Assembly (NCBI GenBank): GCA_029287815.1
Contig: JARFQK010000287.1
Location: 1 to 13,986, forward strand
DNA length: 13,986 nt
Origin: Gammaproteobacteria bacterium
GTDB lineage: Bacteria; Pseudomonadota; Gammaproteobacteria; SZUA-229
Direction of reading: 5' to 3'
The translations under genes were made by a program, and so were the position numbers. Below the pieces are notes generated by a model. The model did not search any database. It saw only the letters and a program-made list of their open reading frames with translations, and was not told the DNA's origin. Each line of letters opens with the position of its first letter. Positions within the stretch are counted from its first letter, which is position 1. Positions 1 through 7,052 of the stretch are shown piece by piece.

Positions 1-112
1 TTTGATCGATCAACTGCAGCTGCAAATATCAATCCTCGAAAAGAAACTCCAGGCCGCGGTCATATCGCATATCGCGCACGAGAGCGATGAAACGCCACCG
101 CCGCATTATTGA
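1..112 (+). CDS. slyX: SlyX family protein, C-terminal 36 residues (5' end outside window)
   Basis: The frame starting at base 2 is open to a TGA at 110-112 and gives 36 residues. These comprise a leucine-rich heptad-like stretch (LIDQLQLQISILEKKL) followed by an acidic tail ending ETPPPHY. The tail is nearly identical to the end of known SlyX proteins, which are about 70-residue coiled-coil proteins ending in PPPHY. SlyX function is not firmly established in the family. The start lies beyond the left edge of the window, so length and ribosome binding site cannot be judged. Bases 113-275 downstream hold no convincing gene before the convergent ABC exporter ends. The identification rests on the C-terminal motif and the coiled-coil character. 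Confidence 0.85.
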   Translation, partial: LIDQLQLQISILEKKLQAAVISHIAHESDETPPPHY

Positions 113-275
113 TCGTGGCAATATGCGGGTTAACAGGAATGCCACTGACTTAACAGCTATCGTCGGGCAATCGACCCGCCGACATTTCCTACAGAGGCAA
201 CCCGTATCGGCTTAAGTAAGTGCCATTAGCATTTAGACTTTATCACAGATCTGCTCGAGGTCTGCTGACGCGGCG

Positions 276-2036
276 TCAGTGCGCGTACAAATCCCGATAG
301 AGGCCCTCCCGAATGATCAATTCGTCGTGGCGGCCTTCATCGATGATCTGGCCGGCATCGAAGACCAAAACCCTGTCGGCCTGTTTAACCGCGCTCAGGC
401 GGTGCGCGATGATCAGCGTGGTCCGATTTTGCAGAAAAGCGTGCATCGCATCGTGCAGCCGGGCTTCAGTCTCGGTATCCAGCGCGGAAGTAGCCTCGTC
501 CAGTATTACCACCTTCGGATCCGACAGGATCATTCGTGCAATCGCCAGACGCTGGCGCTGCCCGCCCGACAAACGAATGCCGCTGCGCCCGATGACCGTA
601 TTCAGCCCATCCGGCATATCCTGGATCACGTCCCGCAGCTGCGCGATGTCGACAGCCTGCCACAAGGTTGCGTCGTCGTGTTCGCGGCCCAAACACAAGT
701 TCTCGCGAACGCTGTCATTCAGCATCGCGGGGTGCTGCAACACGGTTGCAACATTTTCGCGCACCGTATCCAGTCCGATGTCCCGAATGTTGACGCCGTC
801 GAAATAGAGCTCACCCGCCTTCGCCGGATACAGGCCCAGGATGATCTGCACCAGTGTCGACTTGCCGCCGCCGCTGGCGCCGACCAACGCGACTTTCTCA
901 CCGGCCGCGATGTCCAGGCTAACACCATCGAGGACGTTAAAGTCCTGTCCATAGGAAAAATAGACATCGTCGACGCGTAGCCCGACCGTGTGCTTGCCTT
1001 CGAACGGGTTGAGCTTGTGGCGGTAGACCGGCTCCTGCTGCAAACGCAACAATCGCCTGATCCGCTCCAATGCCGCGTTGGCGCTGTAATAGCTGTACTG
1101 AATCCCGAGGATTTCCTGCACCGGATTCATCATGAACCAAAGATAGGCATAGATGGCGAACATCTCGCCAATCGTCAGGTCGGTGAACAGCACCAACACC
1201 ATGCTGGTGGCGCGGAAAAGCTCGAAACCCATCAGGAAAATAAAAAACGACAAGCGATTAGCCGCGTCACTCTTCCATCCAAAAGCAATCATATGCTCGC
1301 GTAAATCGCGCGCGCGTGCGCCGACCCTGGCGAGATAATGGCGCTCGCGGTTGCTGGCACGGATTTGCTGGATGCCGTCCAGTGTCTCGGTCAAGGACTG
1401 CTGGAAGATCTCGAACGCACTGTTTTCGTTGCGCTTGAGATGCTTGACTCGCTTTCCCATCACCATCGTGAAATAAATCACCACCGGATTCATCAACAGG
1501 ATGAACAAGGCCAGCTGCCAGTGCATCCACAACAGCACAGCCGCGACGCCGATCACCGTCAGCACAGCCACGATGAATTTGCTCAGCGTGCTGCCGATGA
1601 ATTCATCGACAGCATTCACATCGGTCACAAAATGCGAAGTCACGGTGCCGGATCCCAGAGTCTCGTATTCAGCCATCGAAACCGTCTGCAAATGCGCGAG
1701 CAGCTGCGTGCGAATGTGGTAACTGATGTCCTTGGCGATCCGGGTGAACTCGCGCATCTGCAGCACTGCCAACATCAGCGATGCAAAGCGCAGCAGAATA
1801 GTGATCAACATGACACTGACGATGAAGCTGACCGGACCGTGCCAGGGTTCCGGCAACAGCCGCTGCAGCAACGCGACAATCTCACCCGGCTTGTCGAGGA
1901 GCACCTCGTCCACCATCATCGGCATCAGCAATGGCACCGGTACACTGAGCAGGGCGGCCAGAACCGCGATCAGATTTGCGCTTACCAGCGCAGCCCGGTG
2001 CCGCTTCACAATAACGAAGATATAAGTCCAGTTCAT
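276..2036 (-). CDS. MsbA-like ABC exporter, fused membrane and ATPase domains
   Basis: This is a half-size ABC exporter of 586 residues when started at ATG 2036, acting as a homodimer in the inner membrane. Residues 1-310 form a type-1 exporter transmembrane domain with about six hydrophobic segments. The nucleotide-binding domain follows, with Walker A GASGGGKST at 386-394, the Q-loop glutamine at 434, signature LSGGQ at 489-493, Walker B VVILDE at 509-514 and the H-loop histidine at 545. All catalytic residues are present. The frame stays open to a GTG at 2144, but the extra 36 residues are polar and unlike the family, and MNWTYIF is a natural exporter N-terminus. No strong Shine-Dalgarno is seen at either start. 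MsbA relatives flip lipid A or export drugs and peptides; nothing in the sequence fixes the substrate. It converges on slyX and diverges from the DUF6502-like gene. Confidence 0.9.
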   Translation of the reverse strand: MNWTYIFVIVKRHRAALVSANLIAVLAALLSVPVPLLMPMMVDEVLLDKPGEIVALLQRLLPEPWHGPVSFIVSVMLITILLRFASLMLAVLQMREFTRIAKDISYHIRTQLLAHLQTVSMAEYETLGSGTVTSHFVTDVNAVDEFIGSTLSKFIVAVLTVIGVAAVLLWMHWQLALFILLMNPVVIYFTMVMGKRVKHLKRNENSAFEIFQQSLTETLDGIQQIRASNRERHYLARVGARARDLREHMIAFGWKSDAANRLSFFIFLMGFELFRATSMVLVLFTDLTIGEMFAIYAYLWFMMNPVQEILGIQYSYYSANAALERIRRLLRLQQEPVYRHKLNPFEGKHTVGLRVDDVYFSYGQDFNVLDGVSLDIAAGEKVALVGASGGGKSTLVQIILGLYPAKAGELYFDGVNIRDIGLDTVRENVATVLQHPAMLNDSVRENLCLGREHDDATLWQAVDIAQLRDVIQDMPDGLNTVIGRSGIRLSGGQRQRLAIARMILSDPKVVILDEATSALDTETEARLHDAMHAFLQNRTTLIIAHRLSAVKQADRVLVFDAGQIIDEGRHDELIIREGLYRDLYAH

Positions 2037-2191
2037 GCCACTAAACGCAGAGGTGATCCGATCGCAACCGCGCTCGAAGAGTTGTCGTGAGCTTGGCTTT
2101 TTCAAGGGGACGCTTCTCGCTGCCCGACCGAAGCATTTTGACACAGTCGGCCGACTCAGCGCCTGAAGAATTGATTTTCAACAACTTAAGT

Positions 2192-2208
2192 CCAAATTTG
2201 GTTATAAT
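2192..2208 (+). promoter_or_regulatory. CCAAATTTGG palindrome abutting a TATAAT box
   Basis: A perfect 10-bp palindrome (2192-2201) lies one base before a consensus TATAAT hexamer (2203-2208), in the divergent space between the ABC exporter and the DUF6502-like gene. No good -35 sits 16-18 bp upstream; the nearest TTCAAC is about 20 bp away. It may be a second, activator-dependent promoter with an operator, or chance in an AT-rich stretch. Confidence 0.35.
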
Positions 2209-2265
2209 GACAAGTCAAATCTCCGACAAACGCCCCGCTGATAGCCGAAACGATCAAACCTATGC

Positions 2266-2294
2266 TTGACAAAAGCACTCTTTGGGACTAATTT
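2266..2294 (+). promoter_or_regulatory. Sigma70-type promoter of the DUF6502-DUF5666 pair, leaderless start predicted
   Basis: A consensus -35 TTGACA (2266-2271) is separated by exactly 17 bp from TAATTT (2289-2294), which matches TATAAT at four of six positions. The start point should fall near 2300-2302, which is the ATG of the downstream gene, so the mRNA would have little or no 5' leader. Consistent with this, no Shine-Dalgarno precedes that ATG. A TTG at 2266 is in frame with the gene, but it is the -35 box and is unlikely to be the start codon. Confidence 0.65.
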
Positions 2295-2299
2295 CCCAA
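2282..2299. promoter_or_regulatory. Candidate operator, inverted repeat TTGGGA-N6-TCCCAA over the -10 box
   Basis: The perfect 6-bp arms TTGGGA (2282-2287) and TCCCAA (2294-2299) flank a 6-bp spacer and span the -10 hexamer, ending just before the start codon. A dimeric repressor bound here would block RNA polymerase. The downstream gene encodes a putative helix-turn-helix protein, so autoregulation is a reasonable inference. Nothing in the sequence proves binding. Confidence 0.4.
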
Positions 2300-2301
2300 T
2301 T

Positions 2302-3114
2302 ATGGGTAATACCAGCCATAAAATCCTGACCGCCGCTGTCATCCAGATCCTTCGCCCACTGGTACGCATACTACTCAGGAACGGCATTGCCTGTGGCAGC
2401 TTTGAAGAAATGGTGCGAAAAGCCTATGTGGACGAAGCGTTTTACCAAGCCCGCCGCAACAATGGCAAAGTCACGATTTCAAGCGTCTCTGCAGAAACCG
2501 GGCTCTCCCGCAAGGAAGTCAAACGCCTGCACGAGGCGAACCTCAGCGATAGCGAGAGCACCGAGCAAAAATTCAACCGCGCGATCCGCGTGATCAGCGG
2601 CTGGCTGAATGACCCCCGTTTCGCTTACGACGAAGGCAACCCGAAGACGCTGACGCTGGATGATGGCGACGAATCCTTCGCCAGCCTGGTCAAGCATTAC
2701 AGCGGCGATATTCCGACCAAGGCCATGCTCAAACTGCTCGAAAACTCGGACTGTGTGGAAATCAAGGACGGGCACGTTCACCTGATAAGAAATGCTTACG
2801 TGCCGGGTAATGATCCGGAGGAGATCATTCGCATCCTCGGTAACGACACCAACGAACTGATCAATACGATAGATCACAATCTGACGTCCGGCGATCAAGG
2901 CAAATGGTTTCAACGAAAAGTCTCCAACCAGAGGCTAAAAAGCGACAAACTCGGCGAATTTGGCGATTACTCTCGTAAAAGATCCCAGGCATTGCTGGAA
3001 GACCTGGATGCGTGGCTCAGCGGCAACGAAGCCGACAAGGACACCGATTCACATTACGTCAGCGTCGGCATTTACTATTACGAACAAAATTCTGATGAGG
3101 ATTCGCGACAATGA
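2302..3114 (+). CDS. DUF6502-like protein with helix-turn-helix, putative regulator
   Basis: The product is 270 residues when started at ATG 2302. It resembles the uncharacterised DUF6502 family; this is recognition from the N-terminal pattern (ILRPLVRILLRNGIACGSFEEMVRKAYVDEAF) and was not searched. Residues 1-30 are amphipathic or hydrophobic helix. Residues 57-78 (VTISSVSAETGLSRKEVKRLHE) read as a helix-turn-helix, and a second winged-helix-like segment may lie at about 125-163. The C-terminal third is charged. No signal peptide or clear membrane span is seen, so a cytoplasmic DNA-binding role is inferred. The stop overlaps the ATG of the lipoprotein gene by ATGA, which implies translational coupling and a shared function. 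Transcription is probably from the promoter at 2266-2294. The in-frame TTG at 2266 would add 12 residues but coincides with the -35. Confidence 0.85.
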   Translation: MGNTSHKILTAAVIQILRPLVRILLRNGIACGSFEEMVRKAYVDEAFYQARRNNGKVTISSVSAETGLSRKEVKRLHEANLSDSESTEQKFNRAIRVISGWLNDPRFAYDEGNPKTLTLDDGDESFASLVKHYSGDIPTKAMLKLLENSDCVEIKDGHVHLIRNAYVPGNDPEEIIRILGNDTNELINTIDHNLTSGDQGKWFQRKVSNQRLKSDKLGEFGDYSRKRSQALLEDLDAWLSGNEADKDTDSHYVSVGIYYYEQNSDEDSRQ

Positions 3115-4643
3115 AGACCAAAGTCATCTATTACGCGGTAGCGGCAGCCACCGCACTCAGCGTAACCGCATGCGGCTCCGGTAGCGACGTCGCGGACCTG
3201 GGCATCGGCGGCAGTGGCGTTACGACCCCTAGCGCGGTGGTTTCTTCGGGCACGATTAGCGCTTTCGGCAGCATCTTCGTCAATGGCGTCAAGTTCGACA
3301 CCAGCAGTGCGACATTTGATATCGATGGTAACCCGGATGGCGTTGAAACTGACCTGGCGATCGGCATGCGCGTCAAAGTAACCGGTTCCGTCAATGCCGA
3401 CGGTATCAACGGCAACGCCGAAAGCGTCGCCTACGACGACGAACTGCAGGGTCCGGCCAGCGAGGTTTCACCGCCGGATGTCGACGGCGTCATTCGGTCG
3501 TTCAAGGTTTTCGATACAACCGTGCTGATCGACAGCACAACCACCAACTTTGATGTTGCCGCTGACATCACGACGACCGAACCGTTCGACTTCAGCACGA
3601 TCGCCGACAACAATCATGTCGAGATCAGCGGATACTATGACTCGGCCGGCGTGCTGCGCGCCACACGAGTCGAACTCGAGTCGCAAGCCTTTAATCCGGG
3701 CAACGACGTCATCGAGATCAAAGGGACCGTTACCGACCTGAGTAACGATAGGTTCAGCCTGAGCAACATCAGCGGTCTGACGATCGACGCATCAGCGGCG
3801 GTACTGGAGGATGTGCCGGACAATCAGCTTGCCAATGGCCTGTTTGTCGAAGTCAAGGGCCGTTGCACCGATGCCAGTTGCACCGAGCTCACCGCCTCGA
3901 TCATCGAGGCCGAAAGCGGCGATTTCAACGAGGAAGATGAAGTCGAACTCGAAGGCATCATTACCGCTTATGTCGATGACAGCAGCTTCAGGGTAAACGG
4001 TTATCCGGTCGATGCATCCAGCGCCACGAAGGAGCCGTTGACCATGCTGCTGGAGAACGACCTTCTGGTCGAAGTCGAAGGCAAATTCATCAATGGCACC
4101 CTGGTCGCGACATCGGTCGAGCTGGAAGGTGGCGACATCATCGTCGCTGCGCTGGTGGCAAGCGTCGAAGCCTCGACAAACAGCTTCGTGCTCCAGCCCG
4201 TGCCCGGCCAGTTTGTTACAGTCAACGTCGACACCTCCACCGAGATCGAAGACGAGATCAACGAAACCATAGAAAATCCTGCTGAATTGCTCGCCGCCCT
4301 GGCACTGGCACCGGTTGATTATCTGACGATCGAAGGTTACGACGACGGTACCGGCATCATCGTTGCGAACAGTGTCGAACTGGATGAAGCGGACAAGATC
4401 ATCGTGCAAGGCGTGGCTTCGGGCTGCAGCGGTGATACCGCCTCCGGCACAGTCACTGTTCTGGGTGTTGCCTTCCCTTATGATGACTCAACCAGTTTTG
4501 AGGACCAAAACGAAGTCAAGTACGCTGATGCGGTCGCATTCTGTGCCGCACTCACAGCTGGCAGTACGATGGTGAAAATCGTCGACGAGTCGAGCGATGG
4601 CGTCACCGATGGCATCGCGGATGAAATTGAAATCGAAGAATAG
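3111..4643 (+). CDS. Lipoprotein with about six tandem DUF5666-like repeats
   Basis: This 510-residue protein has a lipoprotein signal peptide: KTK, a hydrophobic core, then lipobox V-T-A-C with the cysteine at 21. Glycine at +2 favours outer-membrane sorting. The rest is an acidic, Asp/Glu/Val-rich series of beta-type repeats at about 46-116, 124-192, 200-268, 278-339, 342-427 and 428-510. Each runs roughly 'G.I.a......v.g..vd.s.at' then 'l..g..VeV.G....g...A..ve.e', as in DUF5666. The first repeat (GTISAFGSIFVNGVKFD) is the clearest. The repeats resemble small beta-barrels, and a binding or adhesive role at the cell surface is inference only. Four cysteines remain after the lipid-modified one: 252/257 in repeat 3 and 439/478 in the last. 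A GAGG sits 10 nt before the ATG, which overlaps the upstream stop. No enzyme motif is visible. Confidence 0.88.
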   Translation: MKTKVIYYAVAAATALSVTACGSGSDVADLGIGGSGVTTPSAVVSSGTISAFGSIFVNGVKFDTSSATFDIDGNPDGVETDLAIGMRVKVTGSVNADGINGNAESVAYDDELQGPASEVSPPDVDGVIRSFKVFDTTVLIDSTTTNFDVAADITTTEPFDFSTIADNNHVEISGYYDSAGVLRATRVELESQAFNPGNDVIEIKGTVTDLSNDRFSLSNISGLTIDASAAVLEDVPDNQLANGLFVEVKGRCTDASCTELTASIIEAESGDFNEEDEVELEGIITAYVDDSSFRVNGYPVDASSATKEPLTMLLENDLLVEVEGKFINGTLVATSVELEGGDIIVAALVASVEASTNSFVLQPVPGQFVTVNVDTSTEIEDEINETIENPAELLAALALAPVDYLTIEGYDDGTGIIVANSVELDEADKIIVQGVASGCSGDTASGTVTVLGVAFPYDDSTSFEDQNEVKYADAVAFCAALTAGSTMVKIVDESSDGVTDGIADEIEIEE

Positions 4644-4686
4644 TCTCTTCCAGCACACGGACGTGCACCTTTCATTCACATGATCG

Positions 4687-4702
4687 TCTTGCTTCGGCAA
4701 GA
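4687..4702 (+). terminator. UUCG tetraloop hairpin after the lipoprotein gene
   Basis: A perfect 6-bp stem, TCTTGC / GCAAGA, closes a TTCG tetraloop 43 bases after the lipoprotein stop. UUCG is an unusually stable loop. No T-run follows on either strand, so it is either a weak intrinsic terminator or a 3'-end stabilising hairpin for the converging transcripts. Confidence 0.4.
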
Positions 4703-4710
4703 GCCTATAG

Positions 4711-4942
4711 AACGCAGAGTGCGCGGAGACGCAGAGGTCGCGGAGATTGCTGTGGGGTAACCGCTTCTTCAGCGGGATACGCTGGAGCTAACGTCAATAC
4801 TGCATTGATGACGAACACCGCCCCAGTATTTTCGGGTACGAGGCAATGCGCGCCGCTATGTACTAACGCCGAGCGGTCCGAATAGCAGCCAACACACAAT
4901 CGGTTTCCTCTGCGGTCTCTGCGTCTCTGCGCCCTCTGCGTT
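4711..4942. repeat. MITE-like element, ~35-bp terminal inverted repeats of CGCAGAG units
   Basis: The left end (4711-4746) and the inverted right end (4907-4942) both begin AACGCAGAG and agree at about 30 of 36 positions, bounding 232 bp. Each arm is itself about four short units of the form nnCGCAGAG spaced 8-9 bp apart. The interior has no convincing ORF; a 64-codon minus frame at 4705-4899 mainly reads through the repeat. It also contains a small CCGCT/AGCGG hairpin near 4762-4776. No clear target-site duplication flanks it. Similar CGCAGAG-rich intergenic repeats are familiar from many environmental bacterial genomes. It accounts for most of the gene-free stretch 4644-4965. Confidence 0.65.
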
Positions 4943-4965
4943 AAATCAACCCCTTTACGTTCGGG

Positions 4966-5847
4966 TTAATCCTCTGACAGCTGGCGGATTGCATGCACCA
5001 GCGCCTGGGTGCCGCTGTGGCCGTGTCCCATGGCCTGCAGGTCCCGGTAAAGCTTGCTCGCAAGTTCCAGACCGGGCAGCACCAGTCCAAGATTTTCCGC
5101 CTCCTGCAACGCTATCCCGAGGTCCTTGACGAAATGATCAACCATGAAGCCGGGGGCATCGTCACCGCTGATGATGCGCGGGGCCAGGTTGTCCAGCGTC
5201 CAGCAGCCGGCTGCGCCTTGTGAAATCACCGCAACCAGCTTTTCCAGATCGACGTCTGCCCGGGCTGCATAGACCAGCGCCTCGCAGACACCGATCATCG
5301 TCCCGGCGACGACGAGCTGGTTTGCCATCTTGGTGTGCTGGCCACTGCCGGCCTCTCCCATCCAGGCTACCGTCTTTGCGAGGCAATCGAATAGCGGCCT
5401 GACGATCTCGACGCAACGCCGATCACCGCCGACCATGATCGACAGCTTGGCGTTACGGGCACCGACATCACCCCCAGAGACCGGCGCGTCGATCGCACAA
5501 GCCTGTGCGGCCAGGGCGCGTTCACAGATTTGCGCTGTCAGACTGGGTGGCGTCGTGCCCATATCAACAAGGATCGAACCGGCCTGCAGGCTGCCAAAAA
5601 TGCCCTGATCGCCGAAATAGACCTCACGCACTTCTTCCGGGGTGCCAACCATCGTGAAAACGATATCAGAGCAGGCTGTCACCCGATTCGGTGTGTCGCA
5701 CCAGGAGGCGCCCCGACTGATCAACGCGTCCGCTTTACTCCGGGTACGACTGTTGACAAAGACCTGATAGCCAGCAGCCAGCAGATGTCCGCACATCGGC
5801 TGTCCCATCGTGCCAGTGCCGATCCAGCCCACCTTTGGTGTGATCAT
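4966..5847 (-). CDS. NAD(P)-dependent beta-hydroxyacid dehydrogenase (HIBADH/GarR/GlxR family)
   Basis: The product is 293 residues from ATG 5847, preceded by GGAG eight bases upstream. The frame extends to a TTG at 5868, but the SD favours the ATG. The N-terminal Rossmann domain begins VGWIGTGTMGQP (about 6-17). Its second strand ends NSRTRSK, a pattern that in this family tends to mean NADP(H) preference. The substrate loop motif APVSGGDVGA sits at about 121-130. The catalytic lysine is K173 in GSGQHTKMANQ, followed by the family's asparagine region, and a helical C-terminal domain carries FVKDLGIAL near 239-247. Length and motifs match 3-hydroxyisobutyrate dehydrogenases and tartronate semialdehyde or succinic semialdehyde reductases. 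The exact substrate cannot be told from sequence alone, so no symbol is given. It is divergent from the CbbY-like gene with only 71 bp between starts. Confidence 0.9.
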   Translation of the reverse strand: MITPKVGWIGTGTMGQPMCGHLLAAGYQVFVNSRTRSKADALISRGASWCDTPNRVTACSDIVFTMVGTPEEVREVYFGDQGIFGSLQAGSILVDMGTTPPSLTAQICERALAAQACAIDAPVSGGDVGARNAKLSIMVGGDRRCVEIVRPLFDCLAKTVAWMGEAGSGQHTKMANQLVVAGTMIGVCEALVYAARADVDLEKLVAVISQGAAGCWTLDNLAPRIISGDDAPGFMVDHFVKDLGIALQEAENLGLVLPGLELASKLYRDLQAMGHGHSGTQALVHAIRQLSED

Positions 5848-5918
5848 ATTCAATGCTCCGATCCGCAATCGAGAAAATCAGAGATTCAAGATTAACTTAT
5901 TTGGTAACATGCGTCGCG

Positions 5919-6689
5919 ATGAGCACCGAACTGAAAGCCCTGCTATTCGATGTCGACGGCACCCTTGCAGACACTGAACGCGATGGGCATCGCATCGCCT
6001 TCAATGCTGCGTTCGAGGAATTCGGTATTGGCTGGCACTGGGATGTCGATCTGTACGGCAAGCTGCTCGCGGTCACTGGTGGCAAGGAGCGCATGAAACA
6101 CTACGCCAGCGCGTACTTGCACAACGTCAATGTGCCAGATGATTTCGATCAGCTGATTTCCGAACTGCATGCCGCGAAGACGCGCCATTACACCACGCTG
6201 CTCGCCTCTGGCGCGATACCGCTGCGTCCTGGGATCGCACGCTTGCTGAAAGAAGCCCGCAGCGAAAAGCTCCGACTGGCTATTGCCACCACGACCACAC
6301 CGGACAATGTAGCCGCGCTGCTCGACAACACACTGGGCCGGTCATCATTGGAATGGTTCGATGTCATCGCTGCCGGTGATATCGTGCCCGCAAAAAAACC
6401 GGCGAGCGATATATACGATTATGCCCTGAATGAAATGCAGCTGGCACCTGAGGAATGTCTCGCCTTTGAGGACTCACACAACGGCATCCTGTCTTCGATG
6501 GGTGCCGGCATAGCCACGATCATCACAGTGAATGATTACACGCGCGATCACGACTTCAACCGGGCGCTGCTGGTGCTCGACACCCTGGGCGAGCCGGATC
6601 GACCGTTCACCGCGTTACGAGGCACCCCCGATAACCACACTTACGTGAATTGCGCGCTGCTAAGGCAGCTGCACAAGCGGCATTGGTAG
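5919..6689 (+). CDS. cbbY: CbbY-like HAD-superfamily sugar-phosphate phosphatase
   Basis: The product is 256 residues from ATG 5919; the frame stays open back to 5853 but the added residues do not resemble the family. HAD motif I is DVDGT with nucleophile D11 and acid D13. Motif II is the T-rich ATTTT (123-127), motif III is K159/K160 in AKKPASDIY, and motif IV is FEDSHNG with E184 and D185. The cap domain carries TGGKERM at 53-59, a hallmark of CbbY. Together with 'DGTLADTERDGHRIAFN' this makes CbbY more likely than other HADs. CbbY removes phosphate from xylulose-1,5-bisphosphate, a Rubisco inhibitor, but homologues also occur in non-autotrophs, and no Calvin-cycle gene is visible here. The Shine-Dalgarno is weak. 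The TAG stop is the first three bases of the terminal repeat of the adjoining element, so the natural C-terminus may have been altered. Confidence 0.88.
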   Translation: MSTELKALLFDVDGTLADTERDGHRIAFNAAFEEFGIGWHWDVDLYGKLLAVTGGKERMKHYASAYLHNVNVPDDFDQLISELHAAKTRHYTTLLASGAIPLRPGIARLLKEARSEKLRLAIATTTTPDNVAALLDNTLGRSSLEWFDVIAAGDIVPAKKPASDIYDYALNEMQLAPEECLAFEDSHNGILSSMGAGIATIITVNDYTRDHDFNRALLVLDTLGEPDRPFTALRGTPDNHTYVNCALLRQLHKRHW

Positions 6690-6800
6690 CCCGCATTTCT
6701 CACCAGGCGGCGTCGCACACTGATAAAGCATTGGCCCGATTGAGAAAGCTCGGATGATTGCAGATACACTGTGTTTTTCAAGCATGCCTATCACGGTTCA

Positions 6801-6892
6801 GGCTGGTCTTCGTGTCCGTAAGCTTGCTCTTCACTCAAACCGTAGCTATGGCTACGCTTTTCCCTCCAGAGCGGCGCTTACGAACACCAGCC
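6801..6892. repeat. First internal foldback of the 411-bp element
   Basis: GGCTGGTCTTCG...CCGTAAGC (6801-6823) pairs with GCTTACGAACACCAGCC (6876-6892), with a small bulge of about six bases. The perfect hairpin CGTAGC-TATG-GCTACG (6841-6856) sits on the same axis. Together they can form a branched stem-loop in single-stranded DNA or RNA. Confidence 0.55.
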
Positions 6893-7052
6893 CGCCTGTC
6901 TTACCAGCGGACGAGATGATCGCACCGAGATTTGGATCCACAAAGGATTTTGCGAAGGAGTGGAATAACCGAGTGTATTGCCGACTGAGTAAAATGCTTT
7001 GTGGATCCAAAGATCAAGCGAGGGCTCGTCCATCTGGTGAGACAGGCGGGCT
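6889..7052. repeat. Second internal foldback, ~164-nt nested hairpin
   Basis: Two inverted repeats share one axis near 6971. The outer pair is 6889-6915 with 7025-7052, nearly perfect apart from two or three mismatches and one extra base. The inner pair is 6931-6953 with 6989-7011, where 21 of 23 positions pair, including TTTGGATCCACAAAG. The result is a long stem interrupted by a 13-15 nt internal loop and capped by about 35 nt. Confidence 0.65.

Noticed and set aside
265..279. CTGACG-CGG-CGTCAG hairpin over the ABC exporter stop
   Set aside because: A six-bp stem without any T-run on either strand, overlapping the stop codon; too weak to call a terminator.
1338..2090. 250-codon plus-strand frame opposite the ABC exporter
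   Set aside because: Histidine- and glutamine-rich translation typical of an antisense frame; the minus strand has all exporter motifs.
2037..2144. 36-residue N-terminal extension of the ABC exporter from GTG
   Set aside because: It is polar and unrelated to exporters, whereas ATG 2036 starts directly before the first membrane region.
2266..2301. TTG start adding 12 residues to the DUF6502-like protein
   Set aside because: The TTG is part of the TTGACA -35 box, and the added residues do not look like family sequence; ATG 2302 fits the promoter and the family N-terminus.
3792..4409. 205-codon minus-strand frame inside the lipoprotein gene
   Set aside because: An antisense shadow of the repetitive acidic coding region; the plus strand has the signal peptide, lipobox and repeats.
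4705..4899. 64-codon minus-strand frame in the CGCAGAG element
   Set aside because: Its C-terminal half is the repeat arm translated (LRLRALCVL), and no family resemblance is seen.
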